From assembly GCA_036877525.1 (NCBI GenBank), contig JAZGTH010000087.1, forward strand, positions 5,092,001 through 5,156,000: a stretch of DNA of 64,000 bases, written 5' to 3'. Source of the DNA: Chromobotia macracanthus (lineage: Eukaryota > Chordata > Actinopteri > Cypriniformes > Botiidae). A program made the position numbers and the translations under genes. Under the pieces are notes generated by a model. It worked only from the letters and a program-made list of their open reading frames with translations, was not told the DNA's origin and ran no database searches. Positions 24,746 to 37,253 of the stretch are shown one piece after another. The stretch's first letter is position 1; each line of letters starts with the position of its first letter.

Positions 24746-27300
24746 GGCCATTAAAACACATGCAAATTTTCTGGAGAGCTAATCTAAATTTTCTGAACAC
24801 TAAGTTTCAGAAACACTAGTTGCGGAAATATCTGTCAGGAATTATGTAATTTATAATTTACTGACATGCAATGAACTGCCCGTGCCGTGCATGGAATGCA
24901 TGAAGTATTTTAGGTGACAGATCTCTGAGTTTAAGAGGAGCATCCTCGACTGCCTCATCCAGTGTTTCCTCATACAACTTGAAAAGTTTGAGTCTATATT
25001 TGCAGAAGTAAATCACTTTGGATATTAGCCATTGCCTGTTATGGGTTATCACTCATAATCAAATCAAACTGCCAAAAGTTATAATAGGTGCAGTTGAAAT
25101 TAAACTAGATAGTGAGTGCTAAAGCACAGCAGAATCTTGGTAAGTGTGTGAATCAGGCCACAAAACTCGACAATGGCAATTTGGCATTGTCCTTTGGCTA
25201 CTGAGATTTAGAATGTCAAATCTTTTTTCAAAGCATTTTTTCAAAGCAGTTGCTAAAGAGGGTTGTCTAAGACTTGAGACAAGAAAGAAGAGTTATGATT
25301 GTGAACAGGAAGGTTTTGTCTCAGAATTGTGACATCTGAATGGAGAGAAAAAAATAGCAGTGATCCCTATGGTATGAGAAGCACTTTGTCTTCTGCATGG
25401 TGATTATAAAATGTTTGGAAAAATGAGGCTTCATCATATATCCAGCAGTCCATCCTTAGCATAATAAATCTCTATCAGTAGAGAGGTATTTTCATATCCA
25501 GCATTGTTTGAAAACTAGGAATATATCAGGAAATTAAGATGGTTTTGTCCATTTAGGGAGGGAATTCTTATTTATTGTTAATAAGTCTTATGCATTTTCA
25601 CACACTGTCTGCATTGTTTTTGTGCTCTTTACTGAAGGAATTATGTAATTCAAAAAACAAGCTCTGCAACTGTGGTTTAGGTGCCTGAGTAATTTCTGAA
25701 ATTGTTAAAAGCTTGATTACATCATTCATCTCCACATAAATGATTTCCGAATGCAGTTCTCAATAATGTAATTATCATTTGATTAATTGGTGCTGCTATA
25801 ATCAATAGAAAAATATATCCTACTTAAAATTCCATTTACTACCTACTTTTCATAATAGCCTGTTGCTTCCTGGCTAACAGCAATGACTGGTAAAACACAA
25901 TCTATATTAAGTTTAAGTTTCTATGATTAATTACGGTTTAAATTTAATTAATACTTTAGAAATTAGTTAAACACTTAAGATGCTAGGCTAAAAGGCATGG
26001 ATAGCGCTGGATAGTTTTATTGCATTGCAGGTGGCTTGTGAATATGACATTGTTTAGTGAATTTACCCTATATATTTTGTTTTTAAATAAAACTAAATAC
26101 AAGATGTTCTATAACATGCCACATATGATAAAAAATGTTTGATTTAGAAACTGCGGAGAAGCCATGGATGTAAAAAATCTGTGTTCAGTATCAGTTGGTG
26201 TTGTCAGTATATATTAGGCCCTGAAGTGTCTGAGTCTGATAGTGTCTGATAGTGAGTTATGAGGCTCTTGGGATTTTGTGTGCTCCTAGTTGTTTATTGA
26301 ACAACTAGCTGTTCCTTCTTTATAAAGCTCAAAGAGGAAACACAAAGCATGGAAATCATAAAGAGTTAATGCAGTTCTCAGAATGTTATTAGGCTTTAAG
26401 CAACTCATTTCAACTGCTTCCTCTGCAATGAAGAGATACTAAATTCATGTGACAGTTGGATTGCATGAAATCCTACATTTCTTCGAATTAGAGGTCGTGT
26501 TTATAGCATATCTTAGTACATTTCAGTCAAAATTTCTTAAGATGGAAAACCTATTAGTGACTGTCAGTAAAAGTGGAAACAGAATAAGAAAAGAATAAGT
26601 AGGACTGGGTAAAAAATATAGGTTCTCAGATTTTAATTGCTCTTTAACAAAATTATGTCCATTTGGGAAATCTCTGAATCGATTCTTAATGTGCATACTT
26701 ACGAGCAGTATTTCCCATTCATTACCTAGACTATGGCCATCCACTGTAATTTCATTTGTCCTACCACAGATTCCAAATATTGAAAATATTTGAATTGAAA
26801 ATATTTTTACACCTCTCATAGTAACATAAAGATCTCTAATGGTGTGTTTTGCGCTGTTTTGGCAAAGCATCTGTCACTCACAGTCAGTCAGACCCCCTGC
26901 CACCCCCGCTGCGTCAGCTCCCACGACTCACACACATGCGTTCAAAACTGCAACAAACTGGGCTGTATGTGAGACACTGAGGCACTCTGACAGACGGTGG
27001 TTTTGTGTATGCACACACTCAAAGCAATGCAGACTTTTGCTCGGCTAATTGCATTTACCATAAATTGACAAATCCATACAGAGTTATGTCAAAAAGCTGT
27101 TTATTCACATAAGCTTGTTTATGAATGTAAACAGCTGGGAAAGAAATTGGTTGTATGTCAATACAGTATCATATCTGTAGCAAAAATGTGTTTAAGGCAA
27201 ATTAATACTGAGGCTTGTTCAACGATAGTTATGCCATATATATGAACAAGTTCACTCAAAATTAATATTATATATTCTCCACCATTCCCTGTGTATGTGT

Positions 27301-27429
<129 letters not shown>

Positions 27430-27894
27430 AATTATTAATAATTAATCAGGATCAATGATTTGGGGAATTCTTAATCAACGTAATACATTGATTTAACACT
27501 CTTGTAGAGCATGTAGCACAGATCAGCAGAATTAGGAACTCCAGATTATAAGCATGAACCAGCACCACAATTATGTAGCATATCGAATGTCAAATCAATG
27601 AAGCTGTGTTGTTAAAACACAATTTCATTCGTGGAACGAAACTCAAAGGAAAATATATATAATTAATCGTCATTAAATATACGTATTTTGTAGTACCTGA
27701 TCAGCAGGGATGATTCCAATAATCAGCTTTTGCATTCGTCCAGCGAGTGCATGCGTGGTCTCATTGAATCTAAGAAACATTATTTGTCTGGCCTTGAAAA
27801 CAACACTTCTCTGCTTTAACAGGACTCCAGAGCAGGTAGAAAGATTGAACACAGTTTAAGTGACCTTATTTGTGAGCATTAAACACATCAACAA

Positions 27895-28345
27895 TCAAGG
27901 GTGGAGAGAGTCCCTCGGAGGAGAGAGAGAGGAGAGAGAGCACAAGAGAGGGAAACAAAACAGACTTATATTGGTGTAGGGACCGTTCACATAGAATGTA
28001 AAAACCATGTAGTGAAATGGGTGAAAAGTGTGCTTGGTTCCGGTTAAGCCTAACTGTTGTGGCCTAGGTGTAATAGCAGCTGAATTAGGTGACTGCAAGT
28101 CTGAAGAGATGGGTGTTTAGTTTAGACTTGAACTGCTTGAGTGTGTCTGAGTTCCGAACATTGCTGGGTAGGTCATTCCAGAGTTTTGGTGCTAGGTAGG
28201 AGAAAGATCTGCCGCCTTTGTATTCTGAAAGTAATTCACAAATATACGAAGGTGCGAGACCATTTAGGGCTTTATAGGTAATTAATAGTATTTTAAAATG
28301 TATGCGATACTTTACAGGTAGCCATATATTCTATATACAGGTAGC
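27895..28345 (-). pseudogene. L2/CR1-like LINE, ORF C-terminus and 3' UTR
   Basis: The minus strand reads WLPVKYRIHFKILLITYKAL, NGLAPSYICELLSEYK, GRSFSYLAPKLWNDLPSNVR, NSDTLKQFKSKLNTHLF and a stop near 28091. This is the conserved C-terminal tail of an L2-like LINE ORF. The following 3' UTR (27895-28090) matches, in reverse, the insert at 41580-41770, including GGTTCCGGTTAAGCCTAACT and CCTAGGTGTAATAG. The element is 5'-truncated, and a short duplication of ACAGGTAGCCATAT marks its truncated end. Confidence 0.88.
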
Positions 28346-28620
28346 CATATTCATATGCAGTGCATTCAGAAAGTATTTAGACCCCCTTCACTTTTTTCAG
28401 TTTTGTTATGTTGCAGCCTGTTGATACTATAATCATTTAAATTCATTTTTTTCTCACTAATCTACACCCAGTACCCCCCAGTACTGACAGTACACCCAGT
28501 AATGACAAAGTATAAACAAAATCTTTACTGAAACACGTGTGAAACAAGTCAGATCTTGATTGGTGCTGCATGATGACCATGGAAGCTACAGAAGGACATT
28601 GAAACATACGGAAGTTAGCT

Positions 28621-29130
28621 TACATTTACATTTAGTCATTTAGCAGAATGACTTTTTATCCAAAGCGACTTACAAAGGATGAGAGCATTGAACATTTGTC
28701 TTGTATGCCAACGAGCCAAGTCTACAAAGCTACATTTACAAGCGGACATTGTATTCTGTTACTAGAGAGAAGGACTAGAGACAGATTTTTTTTTTTTTGG
28801 AAGGATAGAAGGATAGGATAGAGGGATAGGATAGAAGAGCATTAGGGTTCAGACAGGTGTCTGTGAAACAGGTGTGTTTTGAGTTGTTTTTTGAAGGTTG
28901 TGATGGTCTCAGCAGATCGGGTGGAGGCTGGCAGTTCATTCCACCACAAAGGAACGGAATAGGTGAAAGTTTTACCGATTGATCTGATGCCTCGTTGTGG
29001 GGGAATGGTCAGCCGTCGTTCGTTAGCTGACCGTAGCTGGCGGGAGGGGACATATGTCTGGAGGAGTGAGTTGAGGTAGGAGGGAGAGGTTCCGATCTCT
29101 TGTAAGAGATTTGAATTTGAGCTTCTGATA
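28621..29130 (-). pseudogene. L2-clade LINE 3' end nested in the Tc1-like shell
   Basis: The minus strand encodes SYLNSLLQTYVPSRQLRS, PPQRGIRSIGKTFTYSVPLW, WNELPASTRSAETITTFK and KQLKTHLFHRHL. It then has the L2 3' tail (reverse of CATTTAGTCATTTAGCAGAA plus ATCCAAAGCGACTTAC) ending in a CATTTACATTTA repeat. It is the same family as the copies at 12.7 kb and 62.4 kb. Only the last part of ORF2 is left. Confidence 0.92.
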
Positions 29131-29134
29131 GTCA

Positions 29135-31350
29135 AAACAAGAAGTTCTCAGGTGCTCAGGATGCATGGCAAAGAGACGCAGAATCTTGTTCTGTTCTCAT
29201 GAAACAAGGGAATATTCATACCTTGAGATGTTCCCTTTCAACATTTGAAACACACCAATAATTGGTTAGATTTTCTCCACTGAAAAGTCCCCCTCTCATA
29301 GGCCTCCAAGACCTGAACCAGGCAAAGTAAATGTAGCCTCCTAAGGTCAGTTGACTCATGAAGTGGAGGGTGGAAGGCCTGAAGTACCACAGATTAACTG
29401 CTTTGACAGCATGTCTGCCCCCACATTCTGATCTCCAGGGATGTACATAGTTCTGAAAGAGAGCAAGTTGCCATGGGACCAGAGAAAAAGCGGGAAACAA
29501 GCGGGAAACAACTGAGCCTGCATCATAGTTGAGACCCACACTGCCCCTAGAAACATAATTCTCTGCTGGGGAGATCTCTTCTTGGAATTGAGTCTTTGCC
29601 CCAAACACCTGATGGCCAAGGACAACAACTCATGCTCAAACTGCCATATCCTGCAACTGGGCTAAAATAACAGTTGTTGATGTAATGTGAGTAGCAGATG
29701 CCTTGAAGCTTCAGTGGAGCCAATGGATGGCTGCATCCATAGTTTTCGTAAAGGTGTGGGGAGACAAGCTCAGGCCGAATGGAAGAAACAGATATTGGTA
29801 CACTCCCCCCAACCCCCCCGAAAGGGATCCTGAGGCACTTCCTGTGTAAAGGAAGGATGGATATATGGAAGTATGCAGCCTTTAGAGCTATCGTGACAAA
29901 CATATATTCGGATTTGATTTTATTTACAAGAAGTGGATTAGGTAACATCTTGAACCTAAATCTCCTCAGAGAATGGTTCAGATGCCTTAGATCTAAAATA
30001 GGGTGCAACCCTTCCATCCTTCTTTGAAACTAGGAAATACTATCTGTAGAACCCAGCTTCTCTCTTTAAAGGAGGAACAAAGTTCTATGGCCCCCTTTGC
30101 CATAGGCAAATTTGAAAGGGCAGCAACGAGTTTCCATATCGATGGAAATCCATTTAGATTTTCATTCGCTGAAATTCAGTGTGCCCAAAGTGCGTGAAGT
30201 GTTCTCTGGAAACAGCCCCATGAGATCTAGAGTGGTGGGGAATAAGTTTCTTAAATGCCTCTGATTGGTGTTTCGTCTCCTGGAACCTCTTGACAACAAA
30301 GTTAACCACATCACGGAAGAGGCCAAAAGATGAGAGTGGGGCATCAAGGAGGAAAGTCTTGTCCTTCTCCTTGCTGCCCAAGAGGCTCAACCAAAGATGC
30401 TTCTCTGTAGCCGCCAGAGCTGCCATGGAGCGGCCAATGGTATTGGCTGTCTCCTTAGTGGCCTGGAAAGACAGGTCTGTGGCCCAAGGCAATTTTTTAA
30501 TATCTTTGGGCCCAATCTCACCCCCATCAATGTTCCAGTGGAGGCAGACCCGCCGCCATATAAGCCTTCCCTACCAAGGAGGATGTCAATCGGCAGGGCA
30601 TGGTAGGGAGCAGCGTGCTTTAAGGAATGATACAGCATCCGGTGAGAGATACACAAAACATATCTTTAACCTGAGGCATGGTCCCATAGCCATTATATAG
30701 TGTCACACCAAAATATGGGAACAGAATGGCCTTTTACATAATCTTGACACCTCATTGTGGAGTTCAGAAAAGAAAGGAAGAGCTTGACAAAGGGGCTGTG
30801 CCTAGGACAGCAGGACTTTTCTTTAGCATTTCCTGCTTTTCTAATGGCCAGTCAACGTTTAATTTGTCCACTGCCTGAGTCACCACCTCCAGGATCTCCT
30901 CATAAGCGAGGGGATGAGGTGGCAAGTCTTCCATTTCCTCTGCATCAATGCTAAGAATATCCACCTCCTCAAAGGGCAATTTAGCACTGTGTCCTCACTA
31001 GGGACGAAAGAAGCGGCAGCGCAGGCTTCCAGACCCCCAGCAAGAGCGCTGGACCCAGCTAATGAGAGCTGAGAGGGGGCCAAAACCATCTCCAGCTCCT
31101 CCGCCAGTTCCACCTCCGCCAGTTCCACCATGACTGTAAACGATCCCGAACCACGAATAGTGCAAGCCCGGCCTATCTTATCAAACAATGCCAGGCGGGA
31201 ACAGAGTGTTCTCAATGGGAACAACTTGCAGTGTTCACAAGCAGTGTTTTCAAGTACTACCCATACATGCTCCACTCCCAAGCAATCAATGCAAAGCTTG
31301 TGTGTAACCCTGCCCATAATATATCAGGGGCAGGGAAGAACAGCTTGGAT
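29135..31350 (-). pseudogene. DIRS-type retrotransposon, internally deleted
   Basis: On the minus strand a gag-like region comes first (VTHKLCIDCLGVEH near 31300, IDAEEMEDLPPHPLAYEEI near 30940, SKEKDKTFLLDAPLSSFGLF near 30350). A DIRS reverse transcriptase follows (LHPILDLRHLNHSLRRFRFK, AAYFHISILPLHRKCLRIPF at 29850-30017), then RNase H (TMYIPGDQNVGADMLSKQ near 29420). A scrap of the tyrosine recombinase C-terminal part (LLCLVQVLEAYERG, RKSNQLLVCF) and a terminal repeat close the element at about 29140-29230. The RT motif YLDD reads YINN (codons at 29673-29684) and the first catalytic block reads ALKAAYF instead of DLKDAYF, so it is dead. Most of the recombinase is deleted. Confidence 0.88.
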
Positions 31351-31716
31351 GGGAAACTTTTTCATTTTAAACACAACGAACAAGACATGCGTTTAATTTA
31401 CCACAGATAGACTCCAATCAAGGTGCAGAGACATCTCAGCAACGATCAGCAGAAATCAGAGGCACCTGAGCTAAATTTCAAGTGTTGTTGCAAAGGGTCT
31501 GAATGCTTTTGCCAATGTGATGTTTTAGTTTTTCTTTTTAATATATTTATAGACATTTTTTAAAATTCTGTTTTCACTTTATAGGGTCTTTATAGGGTAC
31601 TTGGTGTAGATTAATGAGGAAAAAAATGAATTTAAACAGTTGGCTGCAACATAACAAATTGAAAAAAACTGCAGGGGGTCTGAATACTTTCTGAATGCAG
31701 AGCATATGTGTTTTTA

Positions 31717-32755
31717 TGTTTTGATACAATGGAGGGAGGTTTTCTCCCTAAAGATTGATGGAGTTTTTCTGTCAGTGAGAGGCAGCAGGTGCTGTGCTAT
31801 ATTGATTTCTGCCCAGTTGGTTGTGTATTTCACAGACTTTAATAATGAACTAATCACTGAGCTGTGAGTCATACTCCCATCAGCATAACATCTGACAAAA
31901 TTGCCAAAACTCACTTTTGATCATTAATTTAGACCAAAAAAAATGAAAATAGGGCGAAAGCATTGATTTTGGTCCCTGTTTATTAAAATAATTCAAATGA
32001 TGTTGTCACTAACAAATTGCACAGCAGCTTGGCTAAAGCATTTTCAATACTGATGTCAGACTTCTGTGACCTTCTTTAGGGTAGTTTGTGCAAAATATTA
32101 AGAAATATTAAATATTAACATATTTTTCATATGTATAGCAAACAAATTGCAGGTTAAAAGTGGTTCAGCCATGAGTGAAATTACACATCTTAAACCATTA
32201 TCACCTGTCTTTCATATTGTTTATCAGCTCATTGTTTATTAGATTCACTGGTAGCAGTTAACACACAATTAATTTTTTTTCCTTCACAGCACACTCACCC
32301 TCCATTACTCTTTATTTGTTTCTTTTACTTGTTGCCATAGTAAAGCAGAACAAGGATCTGTGTATATGTGCAAGTGCATTTCTATGCTTGTAAAGTTATC
32401 TTCAAACTACAGCACAGACAGGTGTGTATGTTAGGTTAAAAAGTAAAAAAATGTTTTGAAGGTTGCATAAATAACAGCTTTGCCTTGTTAATTACTCAGA
32501 AGAGCCTTTTCAGGGTCTAAGGCTATTTGACACAGGTGCAATGTGAAATATTTAAGTTTGGTTTATTGACACAAGTTAGAATTTTAAAGGTTTTAAATGC
32601 AGTTTTCTAGAATTGTTTATGACTCAAAACTTTCTATTTGAAAGAGTGGATGAGCTTTTAACCTAACAGTTATTTTTCTAGTGAGACTGTTAAAAAAATA
32701 TGTTTACAGACTTACTGTCCCATGTTATTTGGTCTAACCTTTTCTTCTTCCTCAG
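31717..32755. other. Intron 3' part, nothing recognised
   Basis: AT-rich sequence between the Tc1-like element and exon 2. It ends in the acceptor polypyrimidine tract. No other feature was seen. Confidence 0.4.
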
Positions 32756-32986
32756 ATTCCTGTGATGACAGGAGCATTCATGGACTCATCATCTCATGAT
32801 GATTACAGCACAGATCACTCTCTCTTCAACTCCTCCGCCAGTGTCCACGCAGCTGCTTTGGCAGCTCACAACCAACAGGAGGAGCAACAGCCCATGTCCC
32901 GAGATGCCATCTGGCTGTGGATCGCCATCACCGCCACCATTGGAAACATCATTGTGGTGGGCGTGGTGTATGCATTTACATTCTGA
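32756..32986 (+). CDS. c14orf132: c14orf132 orthologue, terminal coding exon
   Basis: The exon follows TTCTTCCTCAG and continues the frame of exon 1: IPVMTGAFMDSS, then a Ser/Asp-rich segment with TDHSLFNSSASVHAAALAA, a Gln/Glu-rich spacer, and the hydrophobic C-terminus SRDAIWLWIAITATIGN followed by IIVVGVVYAFTF and TGA. The joined product is 85 residues: about 54 soluble, acidic N-terminal residues, one membrane span at about 58-80, and a tail of only a few residues. There is no signal peptide, so it is probably a tail-anchored protein. The human protein shares GAFMDS, SLFNSSA.VHAA and VVGVVYAFTF. Its molecular role is unknown to me. An exon-only reading frame could start at the ATG at 32765, but the exon 1 match argues against that start. 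Confidence 0.92.
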   Translation: MPVMTGAFMDSSSHDDYSTDHSLFNSSASVHAAALAAHNQQEEQQPMSRDAIWLWIAITATIGNIIVVGVVYAFTF

Positions 32987-33920
32987 CCATTTTGAATGGA
33001 ACCAACTGAACTTTGGAGATATTCTAAGCTCTCAAAGTAAAGGGCCCTGGGGTCCATATCAGACAAAGTGTATGCAGTCCTTCGAGAAAAATATGTACAC
33101 AGTGTTAGTTGTTTGACCAATACTGCCATACTTTTGCCAAATAATTTGTAAATGTGTTTGCTTTTAGTATGTAATAATATATGCTGTTATAAAGCTTTAA
33201 ATGTCTAGAGGGCAAATACTACTTTCTGAAAGTCATCCAACTACCTTTCTAGAGTTTAGATCAGAAAGTTTAAATGAATCCCACATTCCTATTTCAGGAA
33301 ACTAATTAGAAAATATGGAAACAAGAACTGCAGTATGGATTGTGTCCAGAACAGGAATTAAATGCTTTCTATAAAGTTTTAAACTTGTGTAGCAGCCTGT
33401 TTTGGGGCAGCAACAAATAGTTTCGGTGGAACTATTTTTTTTAGGTCATATATTATAATAGTACTAAAATAAATTTAATACATGGGGGTTTATAGACACT
33501 TAAATCATAGACAATCTCCTATCTTAACCCACCACATAGTAAAAACACCAGTGTTTAATTTCAGTTTGTGACATGTTCAGTTTAACATTTAAGAAATACA
33601 CCCTATCTTAATTTTAATTAAAATCTAGCAGTAAATGATTTTATACTAATAAATCATTCCATCCCCATACTTCAGGACTACAAATGCAGCTTGTTTTTGG
33701 TAGAGGTCAGAGCATTGTTTTTAATAATGAGCTCAGCATAAAATGTGGAGGTTGCTATGGTGACTGTTTATATGCTGTAGGAGGAGGAGGCTGCAGCTCC
33801 TTATCCCACCATCACACATCTGCACACATCTCGTTACTGCCTATCTATATAAGATCTATAATCTTTTATAAAAAACCTTATATTTTTGTTTACATTTTAA
33901 AGCCTTAATCTACAAATATC
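32987..33920 (+). other. c14orf132: Probable 3' UTR of c14orf132
   Basis: AT-rich sequence after the stop with AATAAA at about 33469 and 33648. The human gene has a long 3' UTR, so the true end may be further on. A small purine-rich patch (GGAGGAGGAGGCTGCAG) lies near 33780. Confidence 0.35.
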
Positions 33921-33929
33921 AAAGCATGT

Positions 33930-34120
33930 GAATGGACCATCAATTTCTGCTGAAAAGACCAGACTGACCAACACAAATTGTATTCTGGTCCAAGTTAATG
34001 ATGGTTTGATGCTGGTCTGGCTGGTTTAACTTGTTCTTTCTGGGGAGGCTGTTAACTAATGTGGTCTTGCTGGTTAAGCTAGTTAAATTGCTTGTTTGGG
34101 GCATTTCAGCAAGCATTACA
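33930..34120. repeat. MITE-like palindromic repeat fragment
   Basis: The paired phrases AAAAGACCAGACTGACCAAC and GATGCTGGTCTGGCTGGTTT, followed by GGTTAAGCTAGTTAAA, match the style of short GACCAGC/GCTGGTC palindromic repeats that are common in fish. A related motif pair (GGCTGGTCAACCAGC, TTAGCTGGTCTTTTGCT) occurs at 38,733-38,815. Confidence 0.4.
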
Positions 34121-35015
34121 CACTTTGAACCTCAAAATTCATCAGAAAAATCAGTCAGTTTTCAGTTTTACAATTACAGTTCTAATCACTGCGAGAAGAC
34201 TATTCACCATGCAGTCAACAGTGTGTTGTTTTGACCAGACCACATTTTTAATTGTCCACCCAGGTCTTTGATCATCTTAGGAGTTTGTGCTAGGTAATCC
34301 CCAGCATGTTTACTGTTAAATGGGGAGGAGCACAATAATAAAGCCATTATATTCCAGGCCAAACAGCTTTTAGGCTGTGATGATCACTGTATTGATCTGA
34401 TCAACGGACCCTCCACCCACCTCTGACCCATTTATTACCAAGACAAGCTAATCATCTATCTTCTACACTGGATTGCACTAGAAGGTGGAGCTTAATGTAC
34501 TGTATGCTGAATGAGGAAAAGGCCTTTATCAGTGACGTTGGGTTATAGACTGGGAGAGTATTAACTGAACAGGTGTAACTGCCAATAAAGTTTAAGAACT
34601 AATTGTTAATTATGGACTGTAATCTGTTCTATTTGGAGAATCGACTTAAATGTCCTTTAAAAATACATTCCATTAGGGGAATATAAAGCAATTTAATAGA
34701 AGACTGTTGTTATTTGAACCAGCTCGCATCATAATCACAAAAACATGTAAAACTTCATTTAGAGTAATTAGTATACTGGAGAGTAACACATTTCATAAGC
34801 ATCCAGTTTTCCCCAAAACATAATGTACATAATGTCAGAGACTGATTCGTTGCTGTTTACACCAAAGTATGGCTTCTAATAGTGACACCACATTAGTTCA
34901 TGGAACCTTTTGGTAAATAAAAAAATATTTTTGTGAGTCTTTGATTTTGCTTTTCTTATTTATGACTTGCATAAAGATTTCATAAGTTTATTTAAATATT
35001 TTATTTAAAAATAAA
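34121..35015. other. Intergenic, nothing recognised
   Basis: No bounded element or coding signal was recognised. Confidence 0.35.
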
Positions 35016-35068
35016 GCACTTTATTTCAGCACTTTATTTCAGCACTTTATTTCAGCACTTTATTTCTT
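35016..35068. repeat. 13-bp tandem repeat
   Basis: GCACTTTATTTCA is repeated four times head to tail, then a partial CTTTATTTCA. Each unit ends in TTTATTTCAG, so every copy looks like a splice acceptor. Confidence 0.95.
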
Positions 35069-37253
35069 TATTTCAGTTTTTCACTTTAAAAGAGTGAAGT
35101 TTAAAACCTATTGCTTTTTTACTTGTTTGCATTGATGCTCCAGGAAACTCACAAACAGTTATTAAGTCTGTTAAGTCTTGGCTCAAGATATCAAAAGCCT
35201 TGGAGCTACAGAAATCAAACTGAATTTCCAACAGGTTTCCTTTGATTTGTTGCATATTCAATGAAGCTTTCAGCCTGTTTCCACAAATCCTTGACTTTGC
35301 TGACACAGACTTACACTGCCTCCTGGGAGCTATGGTGTTTCTATGTTTTACAGACACCTCAGTGCACCCCAAAGTAACACTTATCACAACTCTCATATTT
35401 TTCTCCTAAAAACACACACTTTATTTTCAGATTACACAAATATGACTGACCAAGAGTATTTGTTACTTTATTTTTTTTTATCTGTGTATCTATATTTCTC
35501 TCTATTTATTTACAATTTCTTAGTTATTTATTGTAATACAATATTTTATTTACCTTTGCTGTAAGCTGTCTTAACATGTCTTAAACAGTAAAAATGACAA
35601 TGTGTAAACCCATGTGACTTTCTTTCCTTAGAACACAAAAGGAGAAATTTAGCAAAATGTTGTTGCTGTTCTTTCCACACAATGAAAACTAATAGCAGCC
35701 AGGGACTGTCACCAATTTTCAGTTAATAACTACACAAAAATCTTTTTAAATTACTAATTTAATTAATATGCATCAGTCACATATATTACTGTTAAGATAA
35801 TTGTGTGGTACTTTTCACTTTTGTTTTAGTGCCGACAAGCTAAACCTTGACTGCTTAGTGGAAACGGCAGAATTATGATGCTATATTTGTTCCCTACATT
35901 TATAAAAAGATTAATTTGCATGTTTACAAAAAGTTTTACCAAGATTGGACAGGAACACATACAACAGTCTTTCTGACATCACTGATTGATTGCCCAATAC
36001 CTTTCTAATATCAAAATAAATTCTGTAGTTGTACCTGAGCGACACTAAGGTGAAAGATGGCTGCTTTCAGCCTCCACATCTGCTCTTGATTTGTTCGCTA
36101 TTATTGACGGTCTGTTCTTAACAGAGATTGATGTAATGCATACCATTTTCAGCCACCTAAAAACCTGTTAAGCTGCTGTCACACATGTAGAGCCCTAATT
36201 TGTAGTCTAAATGTTTAAACTACATTTGTCTGTTTCGAGAATTCCAGAAAATAGTCCAGTTTTTTGGATGTCCCCGTAAAAACTTTTGCTTATCTTGCCT
36301 ACAGCTTGCTTATCTGCTTAAACTAGACAGATATCCTAGCAATGTTATGAGGTATGAAATTAGGTATTTCTTCCACCCTGGGGTCAGGCAAAGGTAACAA
36401 GTTATAATATCTTTCCATCTTGTACATGTACATTCACCTTAAAACAGAATCATAATTCATTGTTTCCAGAATAGGGTTTTGTCTGGGATTATGTTGAAAT
36501 TACTTTAGCTGAATCCTATAAAGAACATGTGGAAAAGCCACAAATGTGATCAGACCGGTTGCAAATCACTACTGCAGGAAACTCTGTTGCTATGGCAGCA
36601 TCACCATGGTGACAGTAGTTTAACAGTTTTAAGTATTAAGATGACAGCAAACCATGCAGCTGGTGTTTTGCTGGATTTTATGGATGGCTGTGAACACAAA
36701 GCTGTAGACAACATAAGAACTGACAATAAACAAATATGGTTTCGGAGAAAGAAAATGTATACTAATGCCATTCATCTTCTTAAGACATGTGTGATGAATA
36801 CATTCTAACTGATTAAACCGGAGACTACAAATCCTATACCATGTCAGATACATCAGTCTCCCACATACTGTGCATGTGTGAAACTGATGGCTTATTGCTG
36901 GGTTGTAACAGAGAGAAATGGAGGAGTCTGGGTCAAATTATCCCACAAATCTCAAAACAGCAGCATGTTGATGATGGGTCCCACCTGTCTTTTCGTTTGA
37001 TATTACCTTGCATGTAAACTCCTTTATTCTGAGAACAAACAGCCCAAGTAATGTGCCTGTTGGTCTCTGTTTATACATCACAATATGTTGGTCACCTGAG
37101 CTCCTAATGCTGTTTTTGCAGCATCTGATTATGTGAACCAAATAACATTAGAGCATTGTGATGGTTTTCCAAATACATTTAAGTTCTACTCCTAGACAAA
37201 ATTATGGTCAGTAGTGATTCTCAGATGAAAATAGTTTTTTGTTTGGGTTAGTC
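35069..37253. other. Intergenic, nothing recognised
   Basis: There are AT-rich open frames of up to 107 codons on the minus strand at 35073-35396 and 93 codons on the plus strand at 36527-36808. Neither shows a domain I recognise. Confidence 0.35.

Larger units (their letters stand above)
28356..31704. mobile_element. Tc1-like DNA transposon shell with nested insertions
   Basis: The left end (TGCAGTGCATTCAGAAAGTA then TTTAGACCCCC) and the right end, read in reverse (TGCTCTGCATTCAGAAAGTA then TTCAGACCCCC), are inverted repeats of about 190-200 bp. Each abuts a TA dinucleotide (28354-28355, 31705-31706), the Tc1/mariner target site. Inside the right end, reverse text with CTCAGGTGCCTCTGATTTCT and CACCTTGATTGGAGTC is the subterminal sequence of a known fish Tc1-like family. 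No transposase was recognised. An L2 LINE 3' end and a DIRS element fill the interior. Confidence 0.8.

Noticed and set aside
30003..31396. Plus-strand frames over 30-31.4 kb
   Set aside because: Antisense to the DIRS gag region, which has the recognisable motifs on the minus strand.
32796..33116. 106-codon plus-strand frame overlapping c14orf132 exon 2
   Set aside because: A shadow in another frame of the conserved coding exon. It has no similarity of its own and extends into the 3' UTR.
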